Counted from the first letter of the stretch, positions 16,851 through 26,482 are shown. The stretch: 64,000 nucleotides of DNA from SZUA-442 sp035461905 (GCA_035461905.1 DATHUV010000137.1:1-64000), one strand, 5' to 3'. The notes: a model not told the origin generated them from the letters alone. Program-made: numbers and translations.

Positions 16851-17992
16851 GCGGCGGTTCCCGCCCCCTCGAGGGCCTCATGGTCGTCGAGCTGGCGGGG
16901 ATCGGTCCCGGTCCATTCGCCTGCGGACTGCTCGCCGACCTTGGTGCCCATGTTGTGCGCGTGGAACGGCCCACAGGGCCCGATGGCCTGCGCGGAGGCC
17001 TTCCGGGTGGCCTCGGTGGGATCGGCGTCCGTGACAGGGTCATCGTCGAGGTCGACGTCAAGGAGGAATCCGGCCTCGAAACGGTGCGGACGATGGTCAG
17101 GCATGCGGACGTCCTCGTGGAGGGGTATCGACCGGGTGTCGCCGAGCGCCTTGGCCTCGGACCCCTCGATGCGCACGCGATCAATCCCCGCCTCGTGTAC
17201 GCGAGGATCACCGGATGGGGTCAGTCGGGTCCCCTTGCGGGGATGGCAGGGCACGACATCAACTACATCGGGCTGTCGGGAGTCCTCGCCGCGATCGGCA
17301 GCGAGCACCCGACGCCTCCGCTGAACCTCGTGGGTGACTACGGAGGCGGCGCCCTGTTCGCTGTCGTCGGCATCCTCGCTGGCATCATCGAACGCGAGCA
17401 GACGGGCCTTGGCACGGTGGTCGATGCCGCCATGGTCGACGGCTCAGCCGCACTTCTGGCACCGATCCGGGACCTCCTGAACATCGGCATGTGGAGCGAG
17501 AGGAGGTCAACGAACCTCCTCGACGGCGGCGCACCGTTCTATCGCACGTATCGGACGGCGGATGACCGGTACGTCGCGGTCGGAGCCCTCGAGGCACCGT
17601 TCTACGAGGCGCTCGTCTCGGGCCTCGGGATCGACCCCGGGTCGATCCCCGATCGGATGGATCCCTCTTCCTGGCACGAACTCGAGGTCATCTTCGCCGA
17701 GGCATTCTCAGCCCGAACCCGTGACGAATGGGCTCTGGTGTTCGAGGGAACGGATGCATGTGTCACGCCCGTGCTCACGATGAGCGAGGTGATGGACCAC
17801 CCGCACAACTCCGAGCGCATCGCCCTTGTGGAAACACCCATCGGCGCGAGGCCCAACGTCGCCCCGCGCTTCGGTGACGGCACCGTTCGGTCGGCCGCCC
17901 CCCGTGACGCCGCGGACACGCTGGCGTTGCTCGGCCTCTCCGAGGAAACCCTCTCGGCACTCGGGGCGACAGGGAGGATCCGGGTCGTCTGA
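16847..17992 (+). CDS. Alpha-methylacyl-CoA racemase (CoA-transferase family III fold)
   Basis: 381-residue family III protein. GIGPGPFACGLLADLGAHVVRVER at the N-terminus, the GHDINYIGLSGVL segment with the expected catalytic histidine and NLVGDYGGGALF with the expected catalytic aspartate match alpha-methylacyl-CoA racemase rather than formyl- or succinyl-CoA transferases. It interconverts (R)- and (S)-2-methylacyl-CoA so that branched chains or sterol side chains can enter beta-oxidation. It is translationally coupled to the nucleoside hydrolase by GTGA, an odd partner; the link may only reflect compact gene packing. Confidence 0.87.
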   Translation: MSGGSRPLEGLMVVELAGIGPGPFACGLLADLGAHVVRVERPTGPDGLRGGLPGGLGGIGVRDRVIVEVDVKEESGLETVRTMVRHADVLVEGYRPGVAERLGLGPLDAHAINPRLVYARITGWGQSGPLAGMAGHDINYIGLSGVLAAIGSEHPTPPLNLVGDYGGGALFAVVGILAGIIEREQTGLGTVVDAAMVDGSAALLAPIRDLLNIGMWSERRSTNLLDGGAPFYRTYRTADDRYVAVGALEAPFYEALVSGLGIDPGSIPDRMDPSSWHELEVIFAEAFSARTRDEWALVFEGTDACVTPVLTMSEVMDHPHNSERIALVETPIGARPNVAPRFGDGTVRSAAPRDAADTLALLGLSEETLSALGATGRIRVV

Positions 17993-17998
17993 AGGTAC

Positions 17999-18913
17999 TC
18001 AGTCGGCTTCGGCGGGGTGGGTCGATTCCTCGAGCCTTTGTGCGAATCCACCGACCACGACGACGACGGCGAACCCGATCGCTGCGACGACGATCGGGAT
18101 GAGGATCTCACCCGTCGGGGCACCGAGGTCGGTCGAGTCCACACCGAGCGGCCATGGCCACAGGACCCTGACGGAGCCCGCCATCAGGCCGATCAACACG
18201 GCGAGGACGGTGTCGTGGTGCGAGCGCAGCGCCCTGTCGAGTACCTGGGAGAACAGTGCGAGACCGACGATCGCTCCGACCGCGAAGACACCGAGCGACA
18301 GGAAGTCCCTGCTCGTGACCGCCCCGAGCACGGCTCCGTACATCCCGAGGACCACGAGCAGGAACGAGCCAGAGACACCGGGCAGAATCATCGCGCAGAT
18401 CGCTATCGATCCTGCGAGGAAGAAAGCCACAAGCGTGGGCTCGCTGATCTGTGTGACCGTTTCCTCGCTCGTACCGCCCTGGAGTCCGAGCAGTGCGAAC
18501 ACGACGATGCCCACGATCCCGATGATCAGCAGGTGACGTCGCTCGGGGCGACGAAGGAGCCTCAACGCGATCACCACGGAACCTGCCACGAGGCCCAGGA
18601 ATGCAGCGGCCATGGCCACAGGCTGGTCCACCAGGAGATCCTCGATGAGGTGTGCGAGCAGGACGATCGCCGAGAGGATGCCCACGCCGAGCGGGATGAT
18701 GAACGACCATTCGACCCTGCCGAACCACGCTCGTGATCCGCTTCCATCCACGCGAAGCAGTGCACCGAGGGCAGATGATCCCGCACGTACCGAGGCGATG
18801 AGGCGCTCATAGATCCCCAGGACCAGGGCGACCGTCCCGCCGGAGACCCCGGGGACGATGTCTGCAGCGCCCATGGCGAACCCGCGTACGAACGTGAGGA
18901 GGACGGTCAGCAT
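17999..18913 (-). CDS. DUF368 membrane protein, polyprenyl-phosphate transporter (PopT) family
   Basis: 304-residue protein with about eight to ten hydrophobic segments. The N-terminal GAADIVPGVSGGTVALVLGIYERLI is the DUF368 signature, and a second, related motif (ICAMILPGVSGSFLLVVLGMY) shows the internal repeat typical of the family. DUF368 members have been reported to recycle undecaprenyl phosphate across the membrane for cell-wall synthesis. The start at 18913 was preferred to the GTG at 18937 because TACACT ends seven bases upstream of it, which suggests a leaderless transcript. It is convergent with the racemase and divergent from dtd. Confidence 0.85.
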   Translation of the reverse strand: MLTVLLTFVRGFAMGAADIVPGVSGGTVALVLGIYERLIASVRAGSSALGALLRVDGSGSRAWFGRVEWSFIIPLGVGILSAIVLLAHLIEDLLVDQPVAMAAAFLGLVAGSVVIALRLLRRPERRHLLIIGIVGIVVFALLGLQGGTSEETVTQISEPTLVAFFLAGSIAICAMILPGVSGSFLLVVLGMYGAVLGAVTSRDFLSLGVFAVGAIVGLALFSQVLDRALRSHHDTVLAVLIGLMAGSVRVLWPWPLGVDSTDLGAPTGEILIPIVVAAIGFAVVVVVGGFAQRLEESTHPAEAD

Positions 18914-18920
18914 CCGGGCG

Positions 18921-18926
18921 AGTGTA
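18921..18926 (-). promoter_or_regulatory. Leaderless promoter of the DUF368 gene
   Basis: TACACT (18926-18921, minus) lies seven bases before the chosen ATG. This supports the shorter start. Confidence 0.4.
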
Positions 18927-18955
18927 GGTTCACGCACTCACCACACGGGGGAGCC

Positions 18956-19429
18956 ATGCGCGCAGTCGTCCAGAGGGTCTCGCGAGCCGAGGTCCGCGTC
19001 GAGGGCGAGGCCGTCGGTGCCATCGATCATGGTTTCCTGCTGCTCGTCGCCGTGGCCGTAGACGACAGCGTCGAGGATGTCCACGTGCTCGCCGACAAGG
19101 TAGCCACCATGAGGGTCTTCCCCGACTCGGAAGGGAGGATGAACCGTTCACTCGGTGACGTCAACGGCTCGGTCCTCGTCGTTTCCCAGTTCACGCTGGC
19201 GGCAGACCTCCGGCGTGGCCGCAGGCCCAGTTTCTCGGATGCAGCCGATCCCGAGGTCGCAACGGGAGTGCTCGATGCACTCGTCGATCACCTGCGCTCG
19301 AGCGGTGTCCACACAGAGACGGGACGGTTCGGTGCGATGATGGAGGTGGAGCTCGTCAACGATGGGCCCGTCACGTTCGTGATCGACGTCATCGACGGCG
19401 CGATCCTCCCCTCTCAACCCTTGGATTGA
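18956..19429 (+). CDS. dtd: D-aminoacyl-tRNA deacylase
   Basis: 157-residue Dtd, slightly longer than the usual 145-150. MRAVVQRVSRAEVRV at the start, VSQFTLAAD with the catalytic threonine and FGAMMEVELVNDGPVTF at the end (NxGPVT is the cross-subunit motif) are all intact. The homodimer removes D-amino acids and glycine from mischarged tRNA. The 3' end overlaps the convergent adnB-like gene by 16 bases. Confidence 0.94.
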   Translation: MRAVVQRVSRAEVRVEGEAVGAIDHGFLLLVAVAVDDSVEDVHVLADKVATMRVFPDSEGRMNRSLGDVNGSVLVVSQFTLAADLRRGRRPSFSDAADPEVATGVLDALVDHLRSSGVHTETGRFGAMMEVELVNDGPVTFVIDVIDGAILPSQPLD

Positions 19430-22400
19430 CGGAGGTGGGCGGTGCCTGCATCGCAGTGGTGCAGGAAGTCACACCATCGGCATGCGGCTGAGGGGGTGGG
19501 ATCGAAAGGGCCTTCCTGGGCCACCCTGAGAAGGTCCGACATCGTGCGTTCGGCCTCGCCGAGCCAGGCCTCATCGGCGTGCTCCGTCACCTCGATCGGC
19601 GGATTCTCTCCGAAGAACGCGAACGTGACGTCCAGCGGCCGCTGCGAATCGATGCCAAGCGCACCCGCTCGCACGGCAACGGCATACGCCTGGAGCTGGA
19701 CGCGCTTGGTGTCGGTGTCCGTCGCGGCCCCCGACTTGTAATCGACGATCTCCCATCCGGAGCTCGTCTCGTAGACGGCATCGACCTTGCCTCGCAGCGT
19801 CCGCCCATCGAACGTGATGGCGAATGGTGTCTCGACGAGTATCGGTGTCGCATCCTCGAAGCGCGATCCGAGGAACGACTCCCACGGATCCGCCCCGCCT
19901 CGCAATCCGGCGTCACCCGAGTCGTCACCGACCTCGCCGTCGTAGTCGGCCTCGGTGGCGTCGGTGAGCGGGATGATCCCCAGATTGTGGAGTTCGACCT
20001 TCCGGTGGAACTCGGTTCCCCTCACGGCAGACGCCATGGGCCGACGTGGCAGCCGATCGTGGTGTATCCATCGGAACTTGAGGGGACACTCTGCAAGGGC
20101 GACGAGGTTCGTCACCGAGGTCATGAACGGCCGCTCCGGTTCGGCTCCTCGTGGTTCGGCCAGATCCGCGAGGATCATCTCAAGTTGCCCTACCTCCGCT
20201 TCGATTCGATCGGCGAGGTCCGTGTGGCGATCCCTGATCCACTCGGGATCCTCGATGGCGCGTCGGAGGCTTGCGGGCCAGCCCTCGTCGAAGAGGGGAT
20301 CGGGAGCTTCTGGCGGCGGATGGAAGGGAGCCGATTCGGGCCGGATCCCGACGTCGTCGATCCAGGGCCCGACGGTCGCTCCCGGCAGCGCCGTGGCGTC
20401 GGTGAGCAATTGGCTCGGCTTGCGAGGGGTCTTGTTGTCGCCGTGCCATGCGTGGCCGCTCAGGACCAGGCGGCGCTTGGCCCTCGTGACGGCAACGTAC
20501 GCAAGGCGCCACTCCTGATGGTCGTGGCGAACCTTGAGGAGGCGCTTGCGCGCATCCGGGTCGTCGAGGGCTGCGACATCAGCGATGGAGTCCGCATCGA
20601 GTCGCACCCCGTAGGGGAGCGCAACGGCGGTACTGAGTGGCTCGTAGTAGTTCCGCACACCGGAGGGAAACACGTTGTGTGCGAGGTCCGGGAGGTAGAC
20701 GTCGCTCCACTCGAGGCCCTTCGCCCCGTGTGCGGTGACGAGGAGGACGGCATCCTCCGTCGGAGGCTCGACGGCATCGAGCTCTTCTGCACGTCCAGGC
20801 TCGGCCAACGCGTCGAGATATCGGAGGAATCCTGCGATGTCGGCGGTTCCGCCGATGGGTCGCCATCGACCGGCGAGATCGACGAAACGTGTGATGTTGA
20901 GGCGGGCCGTCGTTGCTGCGTGAGGCGGGAGGGCGGCGACCTCGTCCCAGTAGTGGAGAGAGTCGATGACGGCATCGAGCGACGCCGCGACGGACGATGC
21001 CTGGGAGAGCGTGAACACACCGCGAAAGAGGGAACCGAATGCCCCGATCGCGTCCAGGCAGGACGGTGTCACGGTCTCGGACACGTTGTCCGACAGCACG
21101 GCGTCGATCAGGCTCTGGCCGGCTTCGCGCCGGACGCTGCGCGACAGCACCGCGATGTCGGCCATTCCGAGGCGGTAGCGCCCACCCATCAGGATGCGCA
21201 GGAGCGCGACCTCGTTGGAGGGGTCCGCCAGGAGGCGCAACCACGCCACGAGGTCGGCAACCTCTGGTACGTGGAGGAGGTCGCTCATCGACGAGATCGA
21301 GAATGGGATCTCAGCCGAGCGGAAGGCGTCCGCGATGATGCGGAGGCTCTCGCGACGTCGGCACAGGACGGCCATGTCGACGAACGCAACGCCATCGGCG
21401 TGCCGCTGTCCGACCTGCTCTGCGATCCAACCAGCCTCATCGAGGTCTGTTCGGAGCCACGCCGCCACCACCTCCCCTTCGGAGGCTTCGGCACGTGGCC
21501 GCAGCGGTGTCGCGTCCCCGATCTGGGGGAGGTGGCCACGAACCACGTTCGCCAGGTCGATGATGAGGCGGTCGGAGCGTCGGTTGATCGACAGGGGAAG
21601 GGTGGGGGCAGGAAGGCCCGCACGGGTCGGGAAGTCCTCGGGGAATGCCTCGAAGTTCTCCAGGGATGCTCCGCGCCACTCGTAGATCGTCTGGTCGGTG
21701 TCGCCGACCGCAGTCACCGACGGAGTGGATGCGAATACGCGGGTCAGCAGCCTGCGCTGGGCACGGTCGGTGTCCTGGTACTCGTCGAGCAGCACGGTGT
21801 CGTAGCGTGCCGCGATGGACTCGGCGACGTCTTCGTGGGCTTCGACGATCATCACGGCCCTCCGAATGAGGTCGCTGTACTCGATGAGCCCGAGCTCGTC
21901 CTTGCGCCTGTGGAACTCGGAAGCGGCGGCCAGGAGGGCGGCCCGCGTCACCCAGACATCGTCGGCGTTCGGCGGCATGGTCGCCAGGACGTCGTCGGCA
22001 TCGATCAGGTTGTCGTTGAGGGCATCTGCCACTGCAAGCAGGTCCTTGCGCAGGTTCGGGATCTTCGTGAGATCGAGCGGGGTCTCATCGAGGGATCGCA
22101 GCACGCGGGCGGCGAGTTCGAACCGGTGGCCCTCGTCCATCAGGACGGCTCCCCGCGTGTGGCCGATCCGTCCGCCGAACTCGTCGAGGATCCCTGATGC
22201 GAACGAGTGGTACGTGGCTACCTCGATCTCGCGCCCGTCGGCGCGCTCGGGAACGGCCAGCCGGAGCCGATCACGCAATTCGTCAGCCGCCTTGTTCGTG
22301 AAGGTGATGCCCAGTGCTCGTGCAGGGTCCGCACCTGCGATGAGCGTCGCCGTCAGCCTCTGGACGATGGTCGTGGTCTTGCCCGTGCCCGCTCCCGCGG

Positions 22401-22479
22401 AGATCCGCAGGGGCTCGCGAGGGTGGTCGATGATCGCACGTTGTTCGTCCGACGGCGTGAAGGGGAGAGATGTGATCAC
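19414..22479 (-). CDS. adnB: UvrD-like helicase with C-terminal RecB-type nuclease (AdnB-like)
   Basis: 1021-residue protein. The N-terminal half is a complete superfamily 1A helicase: Q-motif-like TPSDEQRAII, Walker A AGAGTGKT at residues 28-35, VLLDEYQDTD for Walker B and VTAHGAKGLEW and VAVTRAKRRL further on. The C-terminal 250 residues form a PD-(D/E)XK nuclease (GKVDAVYE, EIVDYKSG, QLQAYAVAV) framed by cysteines in AECPLKF and CRWCDFLHHC, as for a 4Fe-4S cluster. This is the layout of mycobacterial AdnB, which resects DNA ends with AdnA. The GTG start overlaps the upstream stop as GTGA, showing coupling to the partner subunit. Confidence 0.85.
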   Translation of the reverse strand: MITSLPFTPSDEQRAIIDHPREPLRISAGAGTGKTTTIVQRLTATLIAGADPARALGITFTNKAADELRDRLRLAVPERADGREIEVATYHSFASGILDEFGGRIGHTRGAVLMDEGHRFELAARVLRSLDETPLDLTKIPNLRKDLLAVADALNDNLIDADDVLATMPPNADDVWVTRAALLAAASEFHRRKDELGLIEYSDLIRRAVMIVEAHEDVAESIAARYDTVLLDEYQDTDRAQRRLLTRVFASTPSVTAVGDTDQTIYEWRGASLENFEAFPEDFPTRAGLPAPTLPLSINRRSDRLIIDLANVVRGHLPQIGDATPLRPRAEASEGEVVAAWLRTDLDEAGWIAEQVGQRHADGVAFVDMAVLCRRRESLRIIADAFRSAEIPFSISSMSDLLHVPEVADLVAWLRLLADPSNEVALLRILMGGRYRLGMADIAVLSRSVRREAGQSLIDAVLSDNVSETVTPSCLDAIGAFGSLFRGVFTLSQASSVAASLDAVIDSLHYWDEVAALPPHAATTARLNITRFVDLAGRWRPIGGTADIAGFLRYLDALAEPGRAEELDAVEPPTEDAVLLVTAHGAKGLEWSDVYLPDLAHNVFPSGVRNYYEPLSTAVALPYGVRLDADSIADVAALDDPDARKRLLKVRHDHQEWRLAYVAVTRAKRRLVLSGHAWHGDNKTPRKPSQLLTDATALPGATVGPWIDDVGIRPESAPFHPPPEAPDPLFDEGWPASLRRAIEDPEWIRDRHTDLADRIEAEVGQLEMILADLAEPRGAEPERPFMTSVTNLVALAECPLKFRWIHHDRLPRRPMASAVRGTEFHRKVELHNLGIIPLTDATEADYDGEVGDDSGDAGLRGGADPWESFLGSRFEDATPILVETPFAITFDGRTLRGKVDAVYETSSGWEIVDYKSGAATDTDTKRVQLQAYAVAVRAGALGIDSQRPLDVTFAFFGENPPIEVTEHADEAWLGEAERTMSDLLRVAQEGPFDPTPSAACRWCDFLHHCDAGTAHLRQSKG

Positions 22480-25454
22480 CGTGCGAATGCCTCCCGTCCC
22501 TGATGGACCGCAGGGCACACGACGGAGACGGCGCACCGGCCGCAATCCTTGTTGGGGGTGGGTGGCAGGCGCTCAGCCTCGATCGCCTCGGCGATGGAGA
22601 GCAGCTGTATGCGGACCTCATCGATCCGTGCCATGTCGAAGTCCCTCGTCGCGATCGCGGACTTCGTCGGTGGCGCAGCGGGATACCAGAACGTCGCCCC
22701 TGTCACGACGCCCAGGTCCGAGAGGGTCGTGGATTCGCGTGCAGCGAGGACGTAGTAGCCGAGCTGGAGGGATCCGGCCGCATCGTCCTTCGTGACAGCA
22801 GTCGCCGAGGTCTTGTAGTCGACGATCGTGAGTGCGTCGCCGCTCCGCTCGATCCGGTCGGCTCGCCCGCTCCACGCCCAACCATCGAGGTTCATCTCGA
22901 GCGTCGTCTCGAGCGCTACGGGCCGTGCGCTCGACGGCCACAGGTCGTACAGCGTCGCGAGTGTGGCGAGGGCTCGCTGTTTCCACGCCCTACCGACGTT
23001 GTCGTCGGGAAATCCGGACTCGGGAAAGAGGCGGTCGAGCCACATCGCCGCTTGCCCGTAGGTGCTCCGCTCATCCCCAGCCTCGAGCGCCTCCCTCTCT
23101 GCTCCCTCGAGCACGTCGTGTACGAGCTTCCCGAGCACCAGATACGGCGAGTCCTGCTCGACGGTCATGAGGAACCTCTCGATGGCGTACTTGCGCGGGC
23201 ACGTTGCGTAGCTCGTCGCCTGGGTCGGTGAGAGGCGGATCGGCGTGCCGACAGTGCCGACGTCGACACCTCGGAGACGGGTGCCATAGCGATCGAGTGG
23301 GTCGGCGATCCCGGCGCCGTGTCCCGCGAGGAACGAGATGCCGGCGAGTCGTCGGATCGGATCGGCGAGGGGGTCGGCGACCTCCCGACGGAGCTGGGCG
23401 AGAAAGGCCCGTGGTGTCAGCGGTCCTGCCGGCACGTCAGGGTCGGTGATCGGTGCCACGAGTCGCATGAACCGGCTTGGGGCGGTCCCTCCGCCGCGAT
23501 CCGTCGGCACCGTTGCGCTCCACACGACGCGAGATGTCGATCGGGTCATTGCGGTGTACGCGAGACGTCGCTCCTCGTCGAGTCGGAACGCCACGTACTC
23601 CGCGGTGGCATGCGGAAGGTTGGGATTGAGGTGGCGAACGCCCAGCATCGAGTCCCGATGGCGCAGATCGGGAAGCGAGCCCTCGACGGCGTCCGCGATG
23701 TACACGACGTCGAACTCCGTCCCCTTCGATCGATGGAGGGTTGCGATGGCCACGCCTCCCTCGTGTACGTCGAACAGCGTGTCGACCTCGAAGTCGACGT
23801 CGTCGGCGAGTTCGAGCTGGTCGGCGAGGGTGGACGTCGCGTCCCGTTCGACGGCTCGGTTCATTGCCTGTGCATATGACGACCACGCCCTCCGGTCGCG
23901 CACGGAGTCGGCATCGAGGGCGACCTTTGCCATCACGGGCAGCGTGGACCACACTCGCCACAGGCCGGTCGGTGCGTCGTCCTCATGACACCAGGAGGTG
24001 TCCTCGATCAGTGCGGCGAGCGGATGGTGCTCGTGGCTCGTTCGGGTTCTCAGCCATCCCGGCCATTCGCTCGGTGCTTCCGGGAGGGTGGTGACCACGC
24101 CGTGTCCGAGACCGACGAAGGGACCGAGGAGAACCCTCCGCATGGCCGCTTCGGCGGCGTCGCCTCCCGTGGTCACCCGCACGAGATCGTGGAGGAACCG
24201 GATGACAGGCTCATCGAGGAGTCGATCATCAGCGTGGGAGTGCTCGATCGACCGGCGATCGAGCGCACGTGCGAGGTCGTCGACAAACGGGCCGTGGGCG
24301 CGCACGAACACAGCGATCCGCTCGAGCGGAATGCGATCGACGAGGTGGATGCGTTCGATGTCGGACGCGATCCACTCGGCTTCATCCCCGACGGTGCCGA
24401 ACGTGTGGCACGCCACCGTCCCACCGTTGCGGGTACTTGCGACTCGTCCCGCTCCACCGGGGAGTTCACGTGCCGTGACGGACACGGCAGCCCCGAGGAT
24501 CTCAGAGGGCACCCTGAAGGATGTGTCGAGGATGAGTCGCTCGACCGGTCTGCCCAGCACCCGTCGAACGTCGTCGGGGAACGAGAAGACGTTTTCCACG
24601 TTCGCTCCGCGGAACGAGTAGATCGACTGGTACGGGTCGGCACCGACCACGAACTCGGCTGCGTTCCTCGCACAGGCCATCAGGAGTGCCGCCTGGATGG
24701 GGGCCGTGTCCTGGTACTCGTCGGCAACCACGACATCGAAGGATGCGAGCGCACCAGGATCGATCGTTTCGAGCCTCAGCGCCTCGGTGAGGAGGAACCC
24801 GTAGTCGATTCGCCCGGATGTGCGCAGCGAGTGCTCGTATCTGGCGAGGAACCCCGGGAGTGGACGCCAGTCGGCGCGCCCCGATCGGGCGATCGAATCG
24901 GGATCGACCATCTGCTCCCTCGCCCTGAGGATGAAGTCCGTGACCTCGGCGGCCATCGCCTCGGACGCCAGGAGTGATCGGAAGGCAACGGGCCACATGG
25001 CAGGATCCTCATCGGCGATGAGCCCCCTCACGACACGCTCCTGCTCGGCTCCCGTCAGGAGTCGGGGAGGGCCGTCCCAACCCAGGAGCTGGGCGTTCGC
25101 CTCGACGAGGCGCATCGCGAGGGAGTGCGATGTCGCCATCGTGACCCGGTGCGCAGCGGTGCCGAGCGTCGCGACCAGGCGACTCCGGAAGTCGTCGACA
25201 CCGCGACGCGAGAACCCCAGGACCAGGATTCGCTCAGGCCGTACCTCGTCGTCCCGGGCCGCCCTGACGACCGTTCTGACGAGGAACTCCGTCTTGCCGG
25301 TACCGGGTCCGCCGACGACGATTCGAGGCCTCCCTGTCGGTAGGAGGGCCCGATCCCAATCATGAGGCCCGATTCGGTACTCCTGGGCAACGGTGGCAGA
25401 GGCGGAGGTGGTCGCTCCGTCAAGATCCTCGAGGTCGAAGAGCGTGTCAGCCAC
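22476..25454 (-). CDS. adnA: Helicase-nuclease subunit (AdnA-like)
   Basis: 992-residue partner of the AdnB-like protein. Walker A is GGPGTGKT at residues 48-55, preceded not by a normal Q-motif but by a short IGPHDWDRALL stretch. VVADEYQDT and LHRSKGTEFDVVYI are helicase motifs. The C-terminal nuclease has SYATCPRKYAIERFL, GRADRIE, IVDYKTSA and a final CGRCAVSVVC cysteine cluster. The symbol follows gene order and motif style in mycobacteria. The GTG at 25454 overlaps the upstream nuclease gene by eight bases (GTGGCTGA); a longer frame exists but lies within that gene. Confidence 0.83.
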   Translation of the reverse strand: MADTLFDLEDLDGATTSASATVAQEYRIGPHDWDRALLPTGRPRIVVGGPGTGKTEFLVRTVVRAARDDEVRPERILVLGFSRRGVDDFRSRLVATLGTAAHRVTMATSHSLAMRLVEANAQLLGWDGPPRLLTGAEQERVVRGLIADEDPAMWPVAFRSLLASEAMAAEVTDFILRAREQMVDPDSIARSGRADWRPLPGFLARYEHSLRTSGRIDYGFLLTEALRLETIDPGALASFDVVVADEYQDTAPIQAALLMACARNAAEFVVGADPYQSIYSFRGANVENVFSFPDDVRRVLGRPVERLILDTSFRVPSEILGAAVSVTARELPGGAGRVASTRNGGTVACHTFGTVGDEAEWIASDIERIHLVDRIPLERIAVFVRAHGPFVDDLARALDRRSIEHSHADDRLLDEPVIRFLHDLVRVTTGGDAAEAAMRRVLLGPFVGLGHGVVTTLPEAPSEWPGWLRTRTSHEHHPLAALIEDTSWCHEDDAPTGLWRVWSTLPVMAKVALDADSVRDRRAWSSYAQAMNRAVERDATSTLADQLELADDVDFEVDTLFDVHEGGVAIATLHRSKGTEFDVVYIADAVEGSLPDLRHRDSMLGVRHLNPNLPHATAEYVAFRLDEERRLAYTAMTRSTSRVVWSATVPTDRGGGTAPSRFMRLVAPITDPDVPAGPLTPRAFLAQLRREVADPLADPIRRLAGISFLAGHGAGIADPLDRYGTRLRGVDVGTVGTPIRLSPTQATSYATCPRKYAIERFLMTVEQDSPYLVLGKLVHDVLEGAEREALEAGDERSTYGQAAMWLDRLFPESGFPDDNVGRAWKQRALATLATLYDLWPSSARPVALETTLEMNLDGWAWSGRADRIERSGDALTIVDYKTSATAVTKDDAAGSLQLGYYVLAARESTTLSDLGVVTGATFWYPAAPPTKSAIATRDFDMARIDEVRIQLLSIAEAIEAERLPPTPNKDCGRCAVSVVCPAVHQGREAFAR

Positions 25455-26367
25455 CCGTGTTCGAACCGGGAGCTCGGGAAACCGGCATGGGCGATCCTGC
25501 AGCCGGATCGGGACCCGCGGAATCGAGCCCCTCACCACGATTCCAAGCCGGACACAGCGTGTCCTTGAAGTCGCACCAATCGCACAATGCCGAGGTCCGA
25601 GCTGGCCAGACGTCGGTGTCGATCGCCTTCTGGATCGCTTTCCAGAGGGCTTGCAGTTGGCGCTCCATGGCGTCGAGTTGGGCATCGTTGATGTCCATCG
25701 TGTACTCCGTCGGTCCGTTGAGGTACAGCAGTCGGACGCGATCGGGCGTGATGCCGCGGGTGACGCGAATCAACAATGCGTAGATCTTGAGGGCGAAGAA
25801 TGCCTTGTGGGCGTACTGCTCCGGCGGTGCCTTCCCCGTCTTGTAGTCCGTGATCACGAGCAGCTCTCGTTCGCTGCCGTCGAGGTTCGTCTCGGTGATG
25901 CGCTCCATGCGGTCGAGGATGCCCCGGATCGTCATCGATCCCATGTCGTCCGATCGGATGTCGGCCGTGAGGTCCATCTCGAGTTCCTCTGGCTCGAACG
26001 CCGTCGGATCCTCGATACCGAAGTAGGCGGCGAGCAGTCCGAGGCTCTCGATTCCCCAGGCACGCTCCTCGTCGAGCGTCGCGAAGAGATCGGGGTACTC
26101 CTCCGGCTTGATCTCGGCCCACGCCTCACGGAAGAGGTCGTACAAGCGATCCGGTGTCCGCAGCGGTGCGGGCTCGGTGAACAGCCGCTCGAGTGCAAGG
26201 TGTGCCGTGGTTCCTCGTGCCTGGTGCGGCGTCGGTACCGTCGGGATCTTGTCGATGGACTTGAACTTGTACAGCTGGGGACAGGTCTTGAAGTCGCTCG
26301 CCCTCGACGGTGAGAGTGACGTCAACCGGGGCTGATCGAGCGGTGTCTCGGTGGTGTCGAGGGTCAT
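25447..26367 (-). CDS. Stand-alone RecB/Cas4-like PD-(D/E)XK nuclease with Fe-S cysteines
   Basis: 306-residue single-domain nuclease. SPSRASDFKTCPQLYKFK gives the first cysteine; RGTTAHLALERLF, IRGILDRMERI and LVITDYKTGK supply the metal-binding and catalytic residues; ALCDWCDFKDTLCPAW closes the cysteine cluster. The arrangement resembles Cas4 and the nuclease domains of AddB and AdnAB. It heads the operon with adnA and adnB, so it probably acts in DNA end processing or repair, though the precise role is unknown. The start at 26367 is supported by a leaderless promoter; upstream in-frame codons have no family similarity. Confidence 0.8.
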   Translation of the reverse strand: MTLDTTETPLDQPRLTSLSPSRASDFKTCPQLYKFKSIDKIPTVPTPHQARGTTAHLALERLFTEPAPLRTPDRLYDLFREAWAEIKPEEYPDLFATLDEERAWGIESLGLLAAYFGIEDPTAFEPEELEMDLTADIRSDDMGSMTIRGILDRMERITETNLDGSERELLVITDYKTGKAPPEQYAHKAFFALKIYALLIRVTRGITPDRVRLLYLNGPTEYTMDINDAQLDAMERQLQALWKAIQKAIDTDVWPARTSALCDWCDFKDTLCPAWNRGEGLDSAGPDPAAGSPMPVSRAPGSNTGG

Positions 26368-26373
26368 GGGGCG

Positions 26374-26379
26374 ACTGTA
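26374..26379 (-). promoter_or_regulatory. Leaderless promoter of the nuclease-adnA-adnB operon
   Basis: TACAGT (26379-26374, minus) is exactly six bases before the ATG at 26367, with no ribosome binding site. Confidence 0.5.
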
Positions 26380-26450
26380 CCGCGACCCTGTGACACAAAC
26401 GACCCGCCCGAGGATCGCGCATACCGAATCCCGGCACCGCAGGCATCGAC

Positions 26451-26482
26451 CGCGAAATCGCTGTGAAGGACGCGAAAACGAA
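26451..26482 (+). repeat. Paired CGCGAAA boxes, upstream copy
   Basis: CGCGAAATC begins at 26451 and CGCGAAAACGAA at 26471, exactly 20 bases apart, with TGTG just before the second box. The same pair with the same spacing stands at 27609 and 27629. Two helical turns between boxes would suit protein binding on one face of the DNA, but the boxes could also be part of the RNA. Confidence 0.6.

Noticed and set aside
19579..22197. Very long open frame on the + strand opposite adnB (and a similar one opposite smc at 40944-43169)
   Set aside because: These are antisense shadows of GC-rich genes; translations have no recognisable domains and the opposite strand encodes clear proteins.
25440..25480. 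tRNA-like TTCGAACC near a GC-rich hairpin
   Set aside because: It lies inside the 3' end of the nuclease gene and no cloverleaf can be drawn around it.
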